A DNA stretch of 29,085 nucleotides from Zygophlyctis sp. KS116 (Eukaryota > Chytridiomycota): NCBI GenBank assembly GCA_054661495.1, contig BAAFSQ010000119.1, positions 1 through 29,085 of the forward strand, read 5' to 3'. Below, piece after piece: positions 1-8,412 of this stretch. Positions within the stretch are counted from its first letter, which is position 1. Every line of letters starts with the position of its first letter. Made by a program: the position numbers and the translations under genes. Below the pieces are notes generated by a model. The model saw only the letters and a list, made by a program, of their open reading frames with translations, made no database searches and was not told where the DNA came from.

Positions 1-120
1 CTCGGAAATGAATAGTATATCTCATAAAATTTGAATAGTCGAATAGGCACTGCAATATATTATCACTTTGAGTCTGAGAATCCCAATTTAAATACTGCAA
101 ACATTTCAGCTGTCCTATAA
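1..120 (+). CDS. C-terminal fragment of an unidentified protein
   Basis: Probable last part of a gene that begins before the window. Reading 1-14, removing a 24-nt intron at 15-38 (donor GTATAT, acceptor AATAG) and continuing 39-120 gives an open frame ending at TAA 118-120. The peptide contains RIGTAIYYHFESE and ends NISAVL. I do not recognise the family. The intron matches the size and borders of those in the neighbouring genes, and the stop falls 7 bp before the convergent URM1 stop, which fits the spacing seen elsewhere in the window. With only about 31 residues visible the frame choice could be wrong, so this is tentative. Confidence 0.35.
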
Positions 121-127
121 TTATTTG

Positions 128-451
128 TTAACCTCCATGAAGAGTTGAGATGAATGCAATCCGATCATTTTCCAAGACTTTATATTCTCCCATCCCCAAT
201 ATTTCCCAATCAGCATCATTAACTAGTACAAGAATACCAGGCCGTCTAGTGTTAGAAATTAAAAATACATTGTATCATTCTTTACAAACAATTCCTTTTT
301 TGAGCATTGAGCGGATAGTTGTAAAATGAGATCACCGAGTAAGCAAGATTCAGATTCAAATTGTATTGTTTTCCGATCATTAAATATAGCCTCGACTCCT
401 CCACTGGAATTATTTATATTTAAATTACCCAAATTCTATAGTCACAATCAT
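128..451 (-). CDS. URM1: Ubiquitin-related modifier 1 (Urm1)
   Basis: Three exons: 451-429, 403-269 and 245-128, giving 91 residues. The introns are 25 nt (404-428) and 23 nt (246-268, with a CTAAC branch-like motif five bases before the acceptor AG). Splicing yields [15 protein letters not shown] at the start, then [17 protein letters not shown] and the terminus ISTLHGG. The C-terminal Gly-Gly is the residue pair that family members thiocarboxylate to act as sulfur carrier for 2-thiolation of wobble uridine in tRNA, and also as a protein modifier. Length matches yeast Urm1 (99 residues). The second intron interrupts the conserved IRPGI motif exactly as a real intron should. The start codon lies only 14 bp from the divergent lipase start. 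Identification is secure. Confidence 0.95.
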
Positions 452-465
452 TAAATTTAAATCCG

Positions 466-1390
466 ATGATTCTAAATTTACTGTTTTTGCTTACAATTCA
501 TGCATTGACCATTGTGAATAAAACCGAATTATTTGCAATGCAAGTAATAGTTTTAATAGATAATTTGTCTAGAGACTGATACCATTTATTAATGCGCCTT
601 ACTGTACTGATGGCCTATTGTCGTGGAATTGTGTACCATGTCTGAAATTTAAAGGCGTTACAAATATAACATTTTTAGGAGAGGAAGATGATGTTTTTGG
701 TTATTCGGCAGTCCATTTCAAGTCCAAAATGTTGGTCTTTGGGTTTCGTGGGACTCGAAATCTAAATAATTGGCTTAATAATCTCAAGATTGCAAAGCCG
801 AATGCTCCTTTTCCTAATGCTCCAGAGAATGCAAAGATACATTATGGATTCTTATCAGATTATGAAAAAGTAAAAGATCAGTTTTTAGAAATCTTTAAAA
901 AATATGTTTCAAATTATCCAGAATTTCAAGTCAAAATTATCGGACATTCTTTAGGAGGTGCATTGGCATTATTGGCAAGTGTAGATCTTGCTACTCAAAA
1001 TATTTTAGTATTTAAATTTCAAATTAATGATAGCCTCTGCATAAAACCCTCTTATTTACAATCGGAATGCCAAGAGTGGGTAATCAAGATTGGGCAAAAT
1101 GGATAGACTCTGTAATTCCTCCAAATCAATTTTTACGGATTGTGAATCAAAATGATTTGACACCGCATTTACCACCTAAATTTTCTGGATTTCAACATTC
1201 TGGGTTGGAAATTTGGATCAGAAATTCTACACATACATTTTATTGTCCTAGCTCAATACAAGAAAATAGTGAATGTAGTAATACAATTTCCTTTGGTTGG
1301 AATATTGCAAAACATGGGAAAGCTTGGGGCTTTGTAATCGGACATAAATCATGCTACTCTTCAAAGATTTTGACTGTTCAAAAATATTAA
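466..1390 (+). CDS. Secreted class 3 (Rhizomucor-type) lipase
   Basis: Exons 466-543, 573-1007 and 1034-1390 encode 289 residues; introns are 29 and 26 nt. The protein opens with a signal peptide (MILNLLFLLTIHALTI), so it is probably exported. The mature part follows the fungal lipase_3 pattern: APYC....L.SWNCVPC near residue 35, FRGTRNLNNW, the nucleophile elbow GHSLGGA (Ser about 152), MPRVGN just after the second intron, NDLTPHLPP (catalytic Asp about 212) and a C-terminal AKHGKAWGF placing the catalytic His about 265. The triad is therefore complete and the enzyme should hydrolyse acylglycerols. The last codon TAA overlaps the stop of the convergent receptor-like gene. Without exon 1 there would be no ATG and no signal peptide, which supports this start. 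Substrate is not determinable from sequence. Confidence 0.93.
1387..1390. other. Overlapping convergent stop codons
   Basis: The palindrome TTAA supplies TAA to both strands: the lipase stop at 1388-1390 (+) and the receptor copy A stop at 1387-1389 (-). The two genes therefore have no intergenic space, and their 3' untranslated regions must run into each other. Confidence 0.9.
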
Positions 1391-3158
1391 ATATCGATAT
1401 TATTAAGAGCTAATAACTCGTCATCTTTTTCAATTGAAGGCTCTGCCGGGTTTTGATGAGGTGTTTCATTATAAGCATCAAGAGTATCATCTTTTTCTTC
1501 TGTTTTCTTTGAATATTTTATAATCTTGATTTGATTCTTGTCTTCCATTAAAGTATCCCTGTTTGATTTTGGTTTATGGGAGTCTTTCTTATTTTCATTT
1601 GAATTCAGGTCTTTTCTGTTAAAAATAAACACTCGAACAACATGATAAGATAAAAAAGGCCATGATATCTTTCCTGGTAATGATACTGGCCGTCTGAAAA
1701 GTATTCTTTTTTTCCATTTGATAGAGATTCCTTTATTTGGAAAGTAAGGTATATCTGTGGATCTACCCGAATCATCTACAGAGTGATACTGAACTACATA
1801 TTTTTTGGATAAATATTGTCTATACGTCTTTAAACAAAATAGTACACCAGGATCTAGTAAAAATATAAATGCATCAAAAAATCCCTGAATTTTTAAGAAA
1901 AATCGGTACCTTGAGCGCAAGAATAACAACATTAAAGTATACAAATGTCAAATTATCTACGAAGCCGAGATTGGAAGATAATAAAGCATACGGGAAATCG
2001 CAAATTATAGGCACAAATAGATAAAGACTTGTTCTAATGGCAGATTTCTGAAGCATTTGCTTTTCTTTCGAAAATTCGAATTGAGGCATATTTTCAGCAT
2101 CATCTCTTCTAATAGAATCTTCTTTAGAAATTTTAACTTCATATTTGGCTCGAAGTCTAACTTGATTGAACAAGTTACTGTAAAAGATGACGATGCATGT
2201 CATGCAAATAATAACCGAAACGTAAATCCATGAAGTGAAAAGTCCCCTATAGATAAGTAAATCAATTATACCAGATTTTTGACATTATATCGTCAGAATT
2301 TTTCACCCTTAAAGCGGCATTATTAAGTTTATTATGATCAAATTTGAAAGTACAATTACCATCTACGTATCCGAATAATCCTATTTTTTCAGTTTAATAA
2401 TATACCAAGACTTAGTTGAATTACTAGCAAAAGAATGGAAACGAATATTGGAAAAATGAAGTATATAGTAAATGTTCGAATGGTATTTTTGGCTTCAAAT
2501 ACAGTGATACGAACCAGATTCACACCTATTGAAATTGTATAAAATAACTGAGGTTAGACGATATTTTAGTTACAGAGCATAAGAGTGGCCAAACTTGAAA
2601 TGCAGCAATAGCTGTACATTTCCAATCATCCTATAATTATTTATTGTTAAGCATACCTGAGTGACCCTTATTAATTGAGAAATGCAATAAAGCAAATCCA
2701 TAAAAATCATTGAAATTGCAAGTCTTATTGAGCATTTCTTTGCCCTATCAATTAGAATTATTTTATATCTACAGAATCGGCTGATAAACAAACATCAAAA
2801 TATAAATCATCATTATGATTAACATAAAAGCAATAGAGATACTTGCCGTAGTAGTTCCAAGCATGAATGGGTAATCAGAGTTTTCGTACTTTAATGCAGA
2901 ATATACCTTTGATTCTCTATTAATTTTTATTAATTCGTGTGTTAAATTATATCCGTAATTGTTTGGAACATCCCTTACAATATTAATTGAATCATTTCCT
3001 TTGATTAAATTTGAGCAATTGTTCGTATCTGGTTGTATTCCATTAGGATAGCAATAGTGATGAGTGCAAGCGTATGTTTGATTTATTTCACGATCAAAAT
3101 GAAAACTACAACAGTCTGCATGATCACTGCAAATAGTGGTACTGGTGTGATTACCCAT
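1387..3158 (-). CDS. Seven-helix receptor-like membrane protein, copy A
   Basis: Seven exons: 3158-2773, 2744-2657, 2630-2574, 2547-2406, 2380-2272, 2246-1910 and 1884-1387. They encode 538 residues; introns are 25-28 nt. The N-terminus is Cys-rich with several N-glycosylation sites and the motif NQTYACTHHYCYPN, then about seven hydrophobic helices. Helix 2/3 is joined by DDWKCTAIAAFQVW, and helix 7 ends GFFDAFIFLLDPG, similar to the GPR_Gpa2_C end of fungal Git3/Gpr1 glucose receptors. No cleavable signal peptide is evident. A charged loop separates helices 5 and 6, and the hydrophilic tail is about 150 residues. It is paralogous to the gene at 3286-5282, with all six introns at the same places and phases. 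I infer a sensor at the cell surface. Ligand and coupling are unknown, and a non-GPCR seven-helix protein is possible. Confidence 0.82.
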
Positions 3159-3285
3159 CTTAGAGACTCTAACTGTCCGAACGCGAAACGCACGCGAAAC
3201 GCACGCGAAACGCACGCGAAACGCACGCGAAACGCACGCGAAACGCACGCGACTTCGCGAACTCGACGCGCTTTCAAAACTGATA
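3159..3285. promoter_or_regulatory. Shared bidirectional promoter of the receptor pair
   Basis: The 127 bp between the two divergent ATGs must serve both receptor-like genes. It holds the 11-bp tandem array at 3181-3252, followed by the palindrome TTCGCGAA at 3254-3261 and a further GACGCGCTTTC at 3265-3275. The cores CGCGAAA and TTTCGCG resemble the fungal SBF/MBF cell-cycle boxes (CRCGAAA, ACGCGT) and the E2F site. CpG-rich sequence of this kind is otherwise rare in this AT-rich window. The regulatory role is inferred; the motif content is directly visible. Confidence 0.6.
3181..3252. repeat. 11-bp tandem repeat, 6.5 perfect copies
   Basis: The unit acgcgaaacgc repeats perfectly six times from 3181 to 3246, followed by a partial copy acgcga to 3252. 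There are no mismatches between copies. Reading frames through it give the artefactual peptide repeat RVRFACVSRAF. The period of 11 bp is close to one helical turn, so each CGCGAAA core faces the same side of the DNA. Confidence 0.97.
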
Positions 3286-5282
3286 ATGGGTCAAATCTGT
3301 AGCAGTTATCCAGACTGCTGTGGTGGGAATAATTACTACCTGGATCAGTATGTAAATCAGACTTATGCTTGTACTCATCATTATTGTTATCCCAATGCGA
3401 CTCAACCATTAAATCATAATTGTTCTACGAATTTAACTGGAATAATATTCGATGCTCCTATTAACAATGATATGGAAAAAATCAGATTGTGGCACGAACA
3501 AGAAATGAGACGTATTGCAGAAGAAAAACGCCTTTATGTTGAGATTCCACTGATGCTTAGTCAGATCACTGGAATTCTTTCAATATTTTGCAGTACAATT
3601 GTTTGCTGTATCTTCATTGGAATTCTTATATATCAACCAATGATGTAAGTATTTTCAAAATTTATACGATCCAGTGCTCGAAGATGTTCTCTTAGATTAA
3701 GTGTTGCTGTTTCGATCATGGATATGATATTCTCATACAATCAAGCAATACCAGCAAATTACGTATATTATGATTAATTTATAACTAGTATAATGATTGG
3801 AGATGCACAGCCCAAGCAGCCTCTCAAATTTGGGCGGAATTATTATCTGTAAGTCACTTATCAACAATAAACCAATCAGTTATTCTTTACAAGTTCTATT
3901 GCGCTCAATTTACTTTTGGTTTTTGTTTTTGAATTAAACAATACCAAGAATATTGAACCATATTACTATGCAGTTCCTTTGATACTGGCTTCTGTACTGG
4001 TAGCTGTTCCATTAGCCAAAGGTGAATTAATATTCTAATAATATTTAGATCAGCTAGGATTTGATAGAGAAAATTGCTTTTTTAGAGAACCTACCATAGA
4101 TTATAATAATAAAGAAAAATATGATCAATCAGTTAATCAAAACACTTGGTAAGGATCAATTTTTGATGTAAACAGGTTATTTTATACAGGATGGATGTGT
4201 GCAAGTATCTTGTGGTGTGCTTTAGTTACATTCTTATTTTGGTCGACCATCACCCGAAAAAACATGAAGAAACAAAAGGCAACAAGTAAACTTGGCACTT
4301 CGTCTCAAGGGGAACAGTCTACAACTGGAACGCAATCAACATTTAAAAATACTGCTACTGCAAATAGTGTTACTGAAAATAGTGTTACTGCTGATAAAAA
4401 TGCTAAAAATGGGACCACCACTGGAACTGCTTCTAGTAGTGGAAACAAAAAGTCTGGACATTCCTCTGGATCCGGTTCTGGAACTAACAAAATCGAGAAA
4501 AAGAGTCAGGAAATGATCCAAAAGGCAGTCATGAGAATTGCATTTTATCCAGTTGTACCACTTGTGACTGCACTCCCACTGGCTCTTGCACTTACAGTCC
4601 CTAGTATTTCAAGGGTGTGGCAATTTGGTTGGTTCTCGTCAATCATGTCGAATCTTCAAGTATTTATATTCTATTGATTAGTTAGGGATTTGGGAATGCA
4701 TGTATTTTCTACTATGATCCTGCCGTATCTCTTGCTCGGGAGACATTTCGAAAGTTTTTAACAGAGAAATATGTTCTCAAGCATCATCCTATTCAGGATG
4801 ATGGACAGCGTTCAAAGGTCTTTGTAGGAACTGGGAAGCCTACTTTCATGTATGTATTTGCAAGATTCTTTAGTGCACGAAAAAAAGATTTTATTGTCGA
4901 AGGCTCAAAGAAGAGAGCAATAACAAAAGGATCCACTGCTTCAAATAGCACTGCTCAAAAGCCTAAAAAAGCTTCTGCTGCACTGGACGATATGGACGAT
5001 CTTGATTCCCCTTCTAAAAATTCATACTATCAAAGTGTTTCTACCTCTGGGTATAAACCCGAGATGTATAGTGGTGCTACTGAATCTATGATGACAGCAT
5101 CAATCGCCCAAACCGACAATTTCGATCCTGCCCAGTCGAATGTTTATCAAATCGAGACTGGGCTAAAAACAGAAGAAAATGCCCAAGAAGAAGAAAATGC
5201 CCGAGAAGAAGAAAATCTCATGGATGAAGATGAAGATGATATTGAAGAGGCAGAGATTTTGAAAGAAATGCAGCAATTCTAA
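3286..5282 (+). CDS. Seven-helix receptor-like membrane protein, copy B
   Basis: Exons 3286-3644, 3675-3762, 3789-3848, 3880-4021, 4049-4148, 4176-4659 and 4686-5282 encode 609 residues; introns are 26-31 nt. The ectodomain begins MGQICSSYPDCC and carries NQTYACTHHYCYPN. The helices follow: helix 1 before IYQPM, NDWRCTAQAASQIW between helices 2 and 3, WLFYTGWMCASILW at helix 5, AFYPVVPL at helix 6 and GFGNACIFYYDPA at helix 7. The helix 6-7 region resembles the Git3/Gpr1 C-terminal family. The third cytoplasmic loop is a long Ser/Thr/Gly-rich insert absent from copy A. The tail is acidic, with a short repeat of EEENA units. Exon phases equal those of copy A. Likely plasma-membrane sensor; ligand unknown. 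Confidence 0.83.
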
Positions 5283-5399
5283 ATAAATATTTAATATTTG
5301 AATAATAATTTAATCGGACCATTTACCTTTAATCGAATTTAGAAAAACGAAATTTTGCAAATGAAAATTTTCGTCGTTTGATCGCTCAAGCAATTCTAC

Positions 5400-6401
5400 A
5401 TGATCGTATTGATCTTGCTGATATTCAATGCATTTATCAATGTAAATGCAAGGTTAGATGCTAATTTTATTTCACTTCTCCGTTCAAAAGTGACGGAAAC
5501 ATCTAATCTCTTATTCTCCCAATACCCAAACGAGAACTTTATTGTTTTAGATGATGCATTAAATGATTTTGAGTCTAAATCTTTAAAAATACTTGAAAAG
5601 TATGAAAATTCAGGTTTATCTAGAAACCAGCTTGATAGACTGTCAACAAAACTTGAAAATGAATGGAAGTCTAGTGTTCAGTGCACTCTAGATCAGTCAT
5701 GTAATAGACGCTTAGGATACAGTGTAGGGGATGGTCACCCTGCAGGTTCTCAGTTTAAGGCCAAGGAGGAGGTCAACTCTGATCAAAGACTTAAAGAGCT
5801 GAAAGAGTTGAAAGAATTACATCAGAAATATTCATCTATAATCACAAAAAAATCACAAAATTCTGATTCTGTTGTAGAATTATTTAAAATTCTTAGACAA
5901 AAATTAAGTCAACCAATATCAAGACTTTATCATTTTCAGCTGATTATATTCTATGCAATTTTTGGCCCACTCTTCAATTTTGTATCTCAAAACACAATCA
6001 AGATTAGAAATTCAATGATTGAAGCCGCATCTAATGATGCCAGTAAATTTATAACACTAACTCTACATAAAGTTATAAATCAAATTCATACTATAGATGT
6101 AGAGAAAGCCTCTCAAATCCTCACGAGTAAATCTATTCAAGATCCATTAACAACGATCTCTAGTAATTACTTTTCTGAAACTCTCTTGAAATCTGCAAAG
6201 TCTCATGAATTTGAAGAATTGATCAATACTCTAGAAATTGAAAAAGTTTCTCAAAGGATCACTTCTGGAGCTATACAAGAAACTACAAAGAATTTTCCCA
6301 GTAAAAAATCTTTTTTAATTGGATCTATTATATTTGTGGCTGTTCCAATCATAATTTCTCTTGTGTCTAGACTGTGTAATATATCTAAAAAGAATGAATA
6401 A
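5400..6401 (+). CDS. Orphan secreted or membrane-anchored protein
   Basis: Single exon, 333 residues. The first 17 residues (MIVLILLIFNAFINVNA) look like a signal peptide. The rest is mostly helical and charged, with heptad-like stretches (LKELKELKELHQKY), a possible disulfide pair in CTLDQSC, a central hydrophobic stretch near LIIFYAIFGPLFNF, and a C-terminal membrane helix (FLIGSIIFVAVPIIISLVS) followed by a short basic tail KKNE. I recognise no family. Topology suggests a type I or two-pass surface protein. It sits between the receptor-like gene and the secreted kinase-like gene on the same strand, so it may belong to a set of surface or secreted proteins. The open frame without introns is unusual for this window, where nearly every gene has several. 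Confidence 0.75.
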   Translation: MIVLILLIFNAFINVNARLDANFISLLRSKVTETSNLLFSQYPNENFIVLDDALNDFESKSLKILEKYENSGLSRNQLDRLSTKLENEWKSSVQCTLDQSCNRRLGYSVGDGHPAGSQFKAKEEVNSDQRLKELKELKELHQKYSSIITKKSQNSDSVVELFKILRQKLSQPISRLYHFQLIIFYAIFGPLFNFVSQNTIKIRNSMIEAASNDASKFITLTLHKVINQIHTIDVEKASQILTSKSIQDPLTTISSNYFSETLLKSAKSHEFEELINTLEIEKVSQRITSGAIQETTKNFPSKKSFLIGSIIFVAVPIIISLVSRLCNISKKNE

Positions 6402-6450
6402 TTGTGATTTTAAAAAAAAAATAGATTATACGTATGTACTATTTAGTAAA

Positions 6451-6643
6451 TCCCCGAGTCAGGATCATAATGGGCGCAACCGACGTTGTTAAAAAGAGTG
6501 TTGAGGGCCAAATGTGGCGTGCATAGCGTTCATGGCTGGGATGAATGGGGAGGAATGAATATTTGTCAGGCCTCGGATAGAGTTTGTCAGGGCCTCGGGG
6601 AGAGAGTGCGGCTCATGGAAAACGGGGGAAAACGAGGAGGAAA
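6451..6643. other. GC-rich intergenic island with a short direct repeat
   Basis: Between the orphan stop and the kinase-like start the base composition rises to roughly half G+C, against about one third elsewhere. It contains TTTGTCAGGCCTCGG (6562-6576) and a near copy TTTGTCAGGGCCTCGG (6583-6598). There is no convincing coding exon, tRNA or recognisable snRNA. It could be a promoter, an unidentified structured RNA gene, or the 5' leader of the next gene. The frame of the next gene stays open upstream of its first ATG here, but has no ATG. Confidence 0.5.
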
Positions 6644-8399
6644 ATGTTGAAAATTCTACTTTCAAAAAAAATGTTAAAACTCTTGGTTTTAATTTCATTC
6701 TTCATTTTCTTACAAGCTAGTCCGATTCCATTGGATTCGGACAATCTTGATGCATCGGACACATCCATCAAATATATCTTCTCTGATGCATTCAGATCAA
6801 TGGTCTCAGTTTTTAGAACAAATGAAGATAATTCATTTTACTCAGCATTACAAGATTTTATAGATTTAGAGCCGCATGAACTAAAGACTCTGCTAAAATC
6901 TCAAGGAAAAATTGATTTTCTAATGGGAAAAAATAGGTTTTCAATCAATCAATTTACATCAAAAATGCAAAATTCAGTTCTATTCACTGGAACTGACAGG
7001 TTCTCAAAACCGATTTTCATAAAAATCTTTTCACAAAATTCTCAAGAACATTATTATCAAGAACTCAAAGTTTTACATTCTAGTAAATCAGACATTTTGA
7101 TTGATGCTTCACACTCTCAAAGAGCCCGTGGAATATTCGAGTCTCTAAAGTTTTTAAGAAAGGAAAAGGAAGCTGAACCGTATATTTTGATCCTAAAATA
7201 TACACAAGGAACGCCATTCTCTGATGTGATTCATGATTTTAATGTTGGGAGATACTTGGAAGATCATCCTTTTGATAAAAGTTACATTGAGAGTATATGG
7301 CCAGATTTTAAAAAAGTTTCAGTGGAGGATTTTAGAGCTCTTTATTCTATCTATTTGAAGGATAAATTTAGAGTAAAATTAGGAGATGAGTATTATATTC
7401 ATCCAGAGTTAGATCCTGAAAAAGTGATTTTAACTCCAAATAATGATATGGTGGTGATTGATTATGGTGATCTAAAAATCATACCCAGAGGATATAGAGA
7501 AAGAAAGTTGTTAGAGGCAAATGCACAAGAGAAATTGATTGATCTATTTGAAAAGTTTTCAAAGACTACAAGATCTGAAATTAATATTGAAATTTTAAAT
7601 CTCAAGATTCCGGATGAAATTCTATTCAATCCGAATTTTGATAGTACTGTGTCACAAATTGATACTGGATCACATTTGGATGAAGAAACGATAAATTCCT
7701 ATGATCCTTCAGTGAAATCAATCAAGGAAGGAAAACACAGTACACCAGATGGGGATTTCTCTGCGGCTGATCATTGTAATTTATTTCTTTCTAAAATTAC
7801 TAGTTGAATCAGTACATGAGAAGAAAAAATCTAGATGGAGGATTGATAGGTCTTTAAGTGAATCCAAAGAGTATAGTACGGATTTGGCGACTCTAAATGA
7901 AGAAACAAGTTCTCAAAACCCAAATGATTCTCATTCAGCAGATGATTCTAGGACTATTCTCGCAGGGTCAAAGAAGCCGAATATGATTAGTGAAAATGAT
8001 TTTGCGGCTTATTTTGAACCACTGATATCTAATTCGAATTATAAGCTACCTAAAGTATTAGATGATGATTCTTTTTTGATACTTGAAGGTGATGATGATT
8101 TTGAAGTAGAGGATTTGCCGTTTTTTGGTGGAATTTTTAAAGACAAATCTTTTGGTTCAGAGCTTACAGAATCGTTTCATTCAACTTCAAGTACCCTAGA
8201 CGAACCCTGGAAAGGAAGCTTCACTGAAGAGGAGTTTACTCCACCAAAAAGACATTCTTTCTCAACAGCTGATCAACCCAGATCCGAGTCTGCAATTTCA
8301 CAAAACATGAAACGAGTGAAGTCTTTCATAAACAATCGCCCCGTTTCTCCCATTCCTCAAAATGCATTAAAATTAGATTTGATTAGAACAATCGCCTAA
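6644..8399 (+). CDS. Secreted protein with a degenerate kinase-like domain
   Basis: Exons 6644-7775 and 7804-8399 (28-nt intron) give 575 residues. The start MLKILLSKKMLKLLVLISFF is a signal peptide, so the protein probably enters the secretory path. Residues about 105-310 read like a kinase fold: FIKIF fits the beta-3 Lys, YYQELKVL the helix-C Glu, ILILKYTQGTPFSDVI the hinge. HPELDPEKVIL occupies the place of HRDLKPENIL and VVIDYGD that of DFG. The catalytic Asp is thus Glu and the metal-binding Asn is Lys, which suggests a pseudokinase or an atypical small-molecule kinase. The second half is acidic, Ser-rich and probably disordered. The fold assignment is my reading of motifs and not certain. 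A role as an exported effector is inference. Confidence 0.7.
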
Positions 8400-8412
8400 T
8401 AACAACATGTAT

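Noticed and set aside
3181-3252. The 11-bp repeat as a CRISPR array or telomere-like repeat.
   Set aside because: There are no unique spacers, the unit is far too short for CRISPR, and it sits internally between two divergent genes.
2769-3409. Open frames through the repeat giving Arg/Phe/Val-rich peptides (RVRFACVSRAF), possibly a repetitive coding gene.
   Set aside because: They are read in several frames and strands of the repeat and lack start context; the true receptor starts lie outside the array.
6451-6643. tRNA, 5S rRNA, SRP RNA or U-snRNA in the GC-rich island.
   Set aside because: I could not find T-loop, A/B box, Alu-domain or snRNA signature sequences on either strand.
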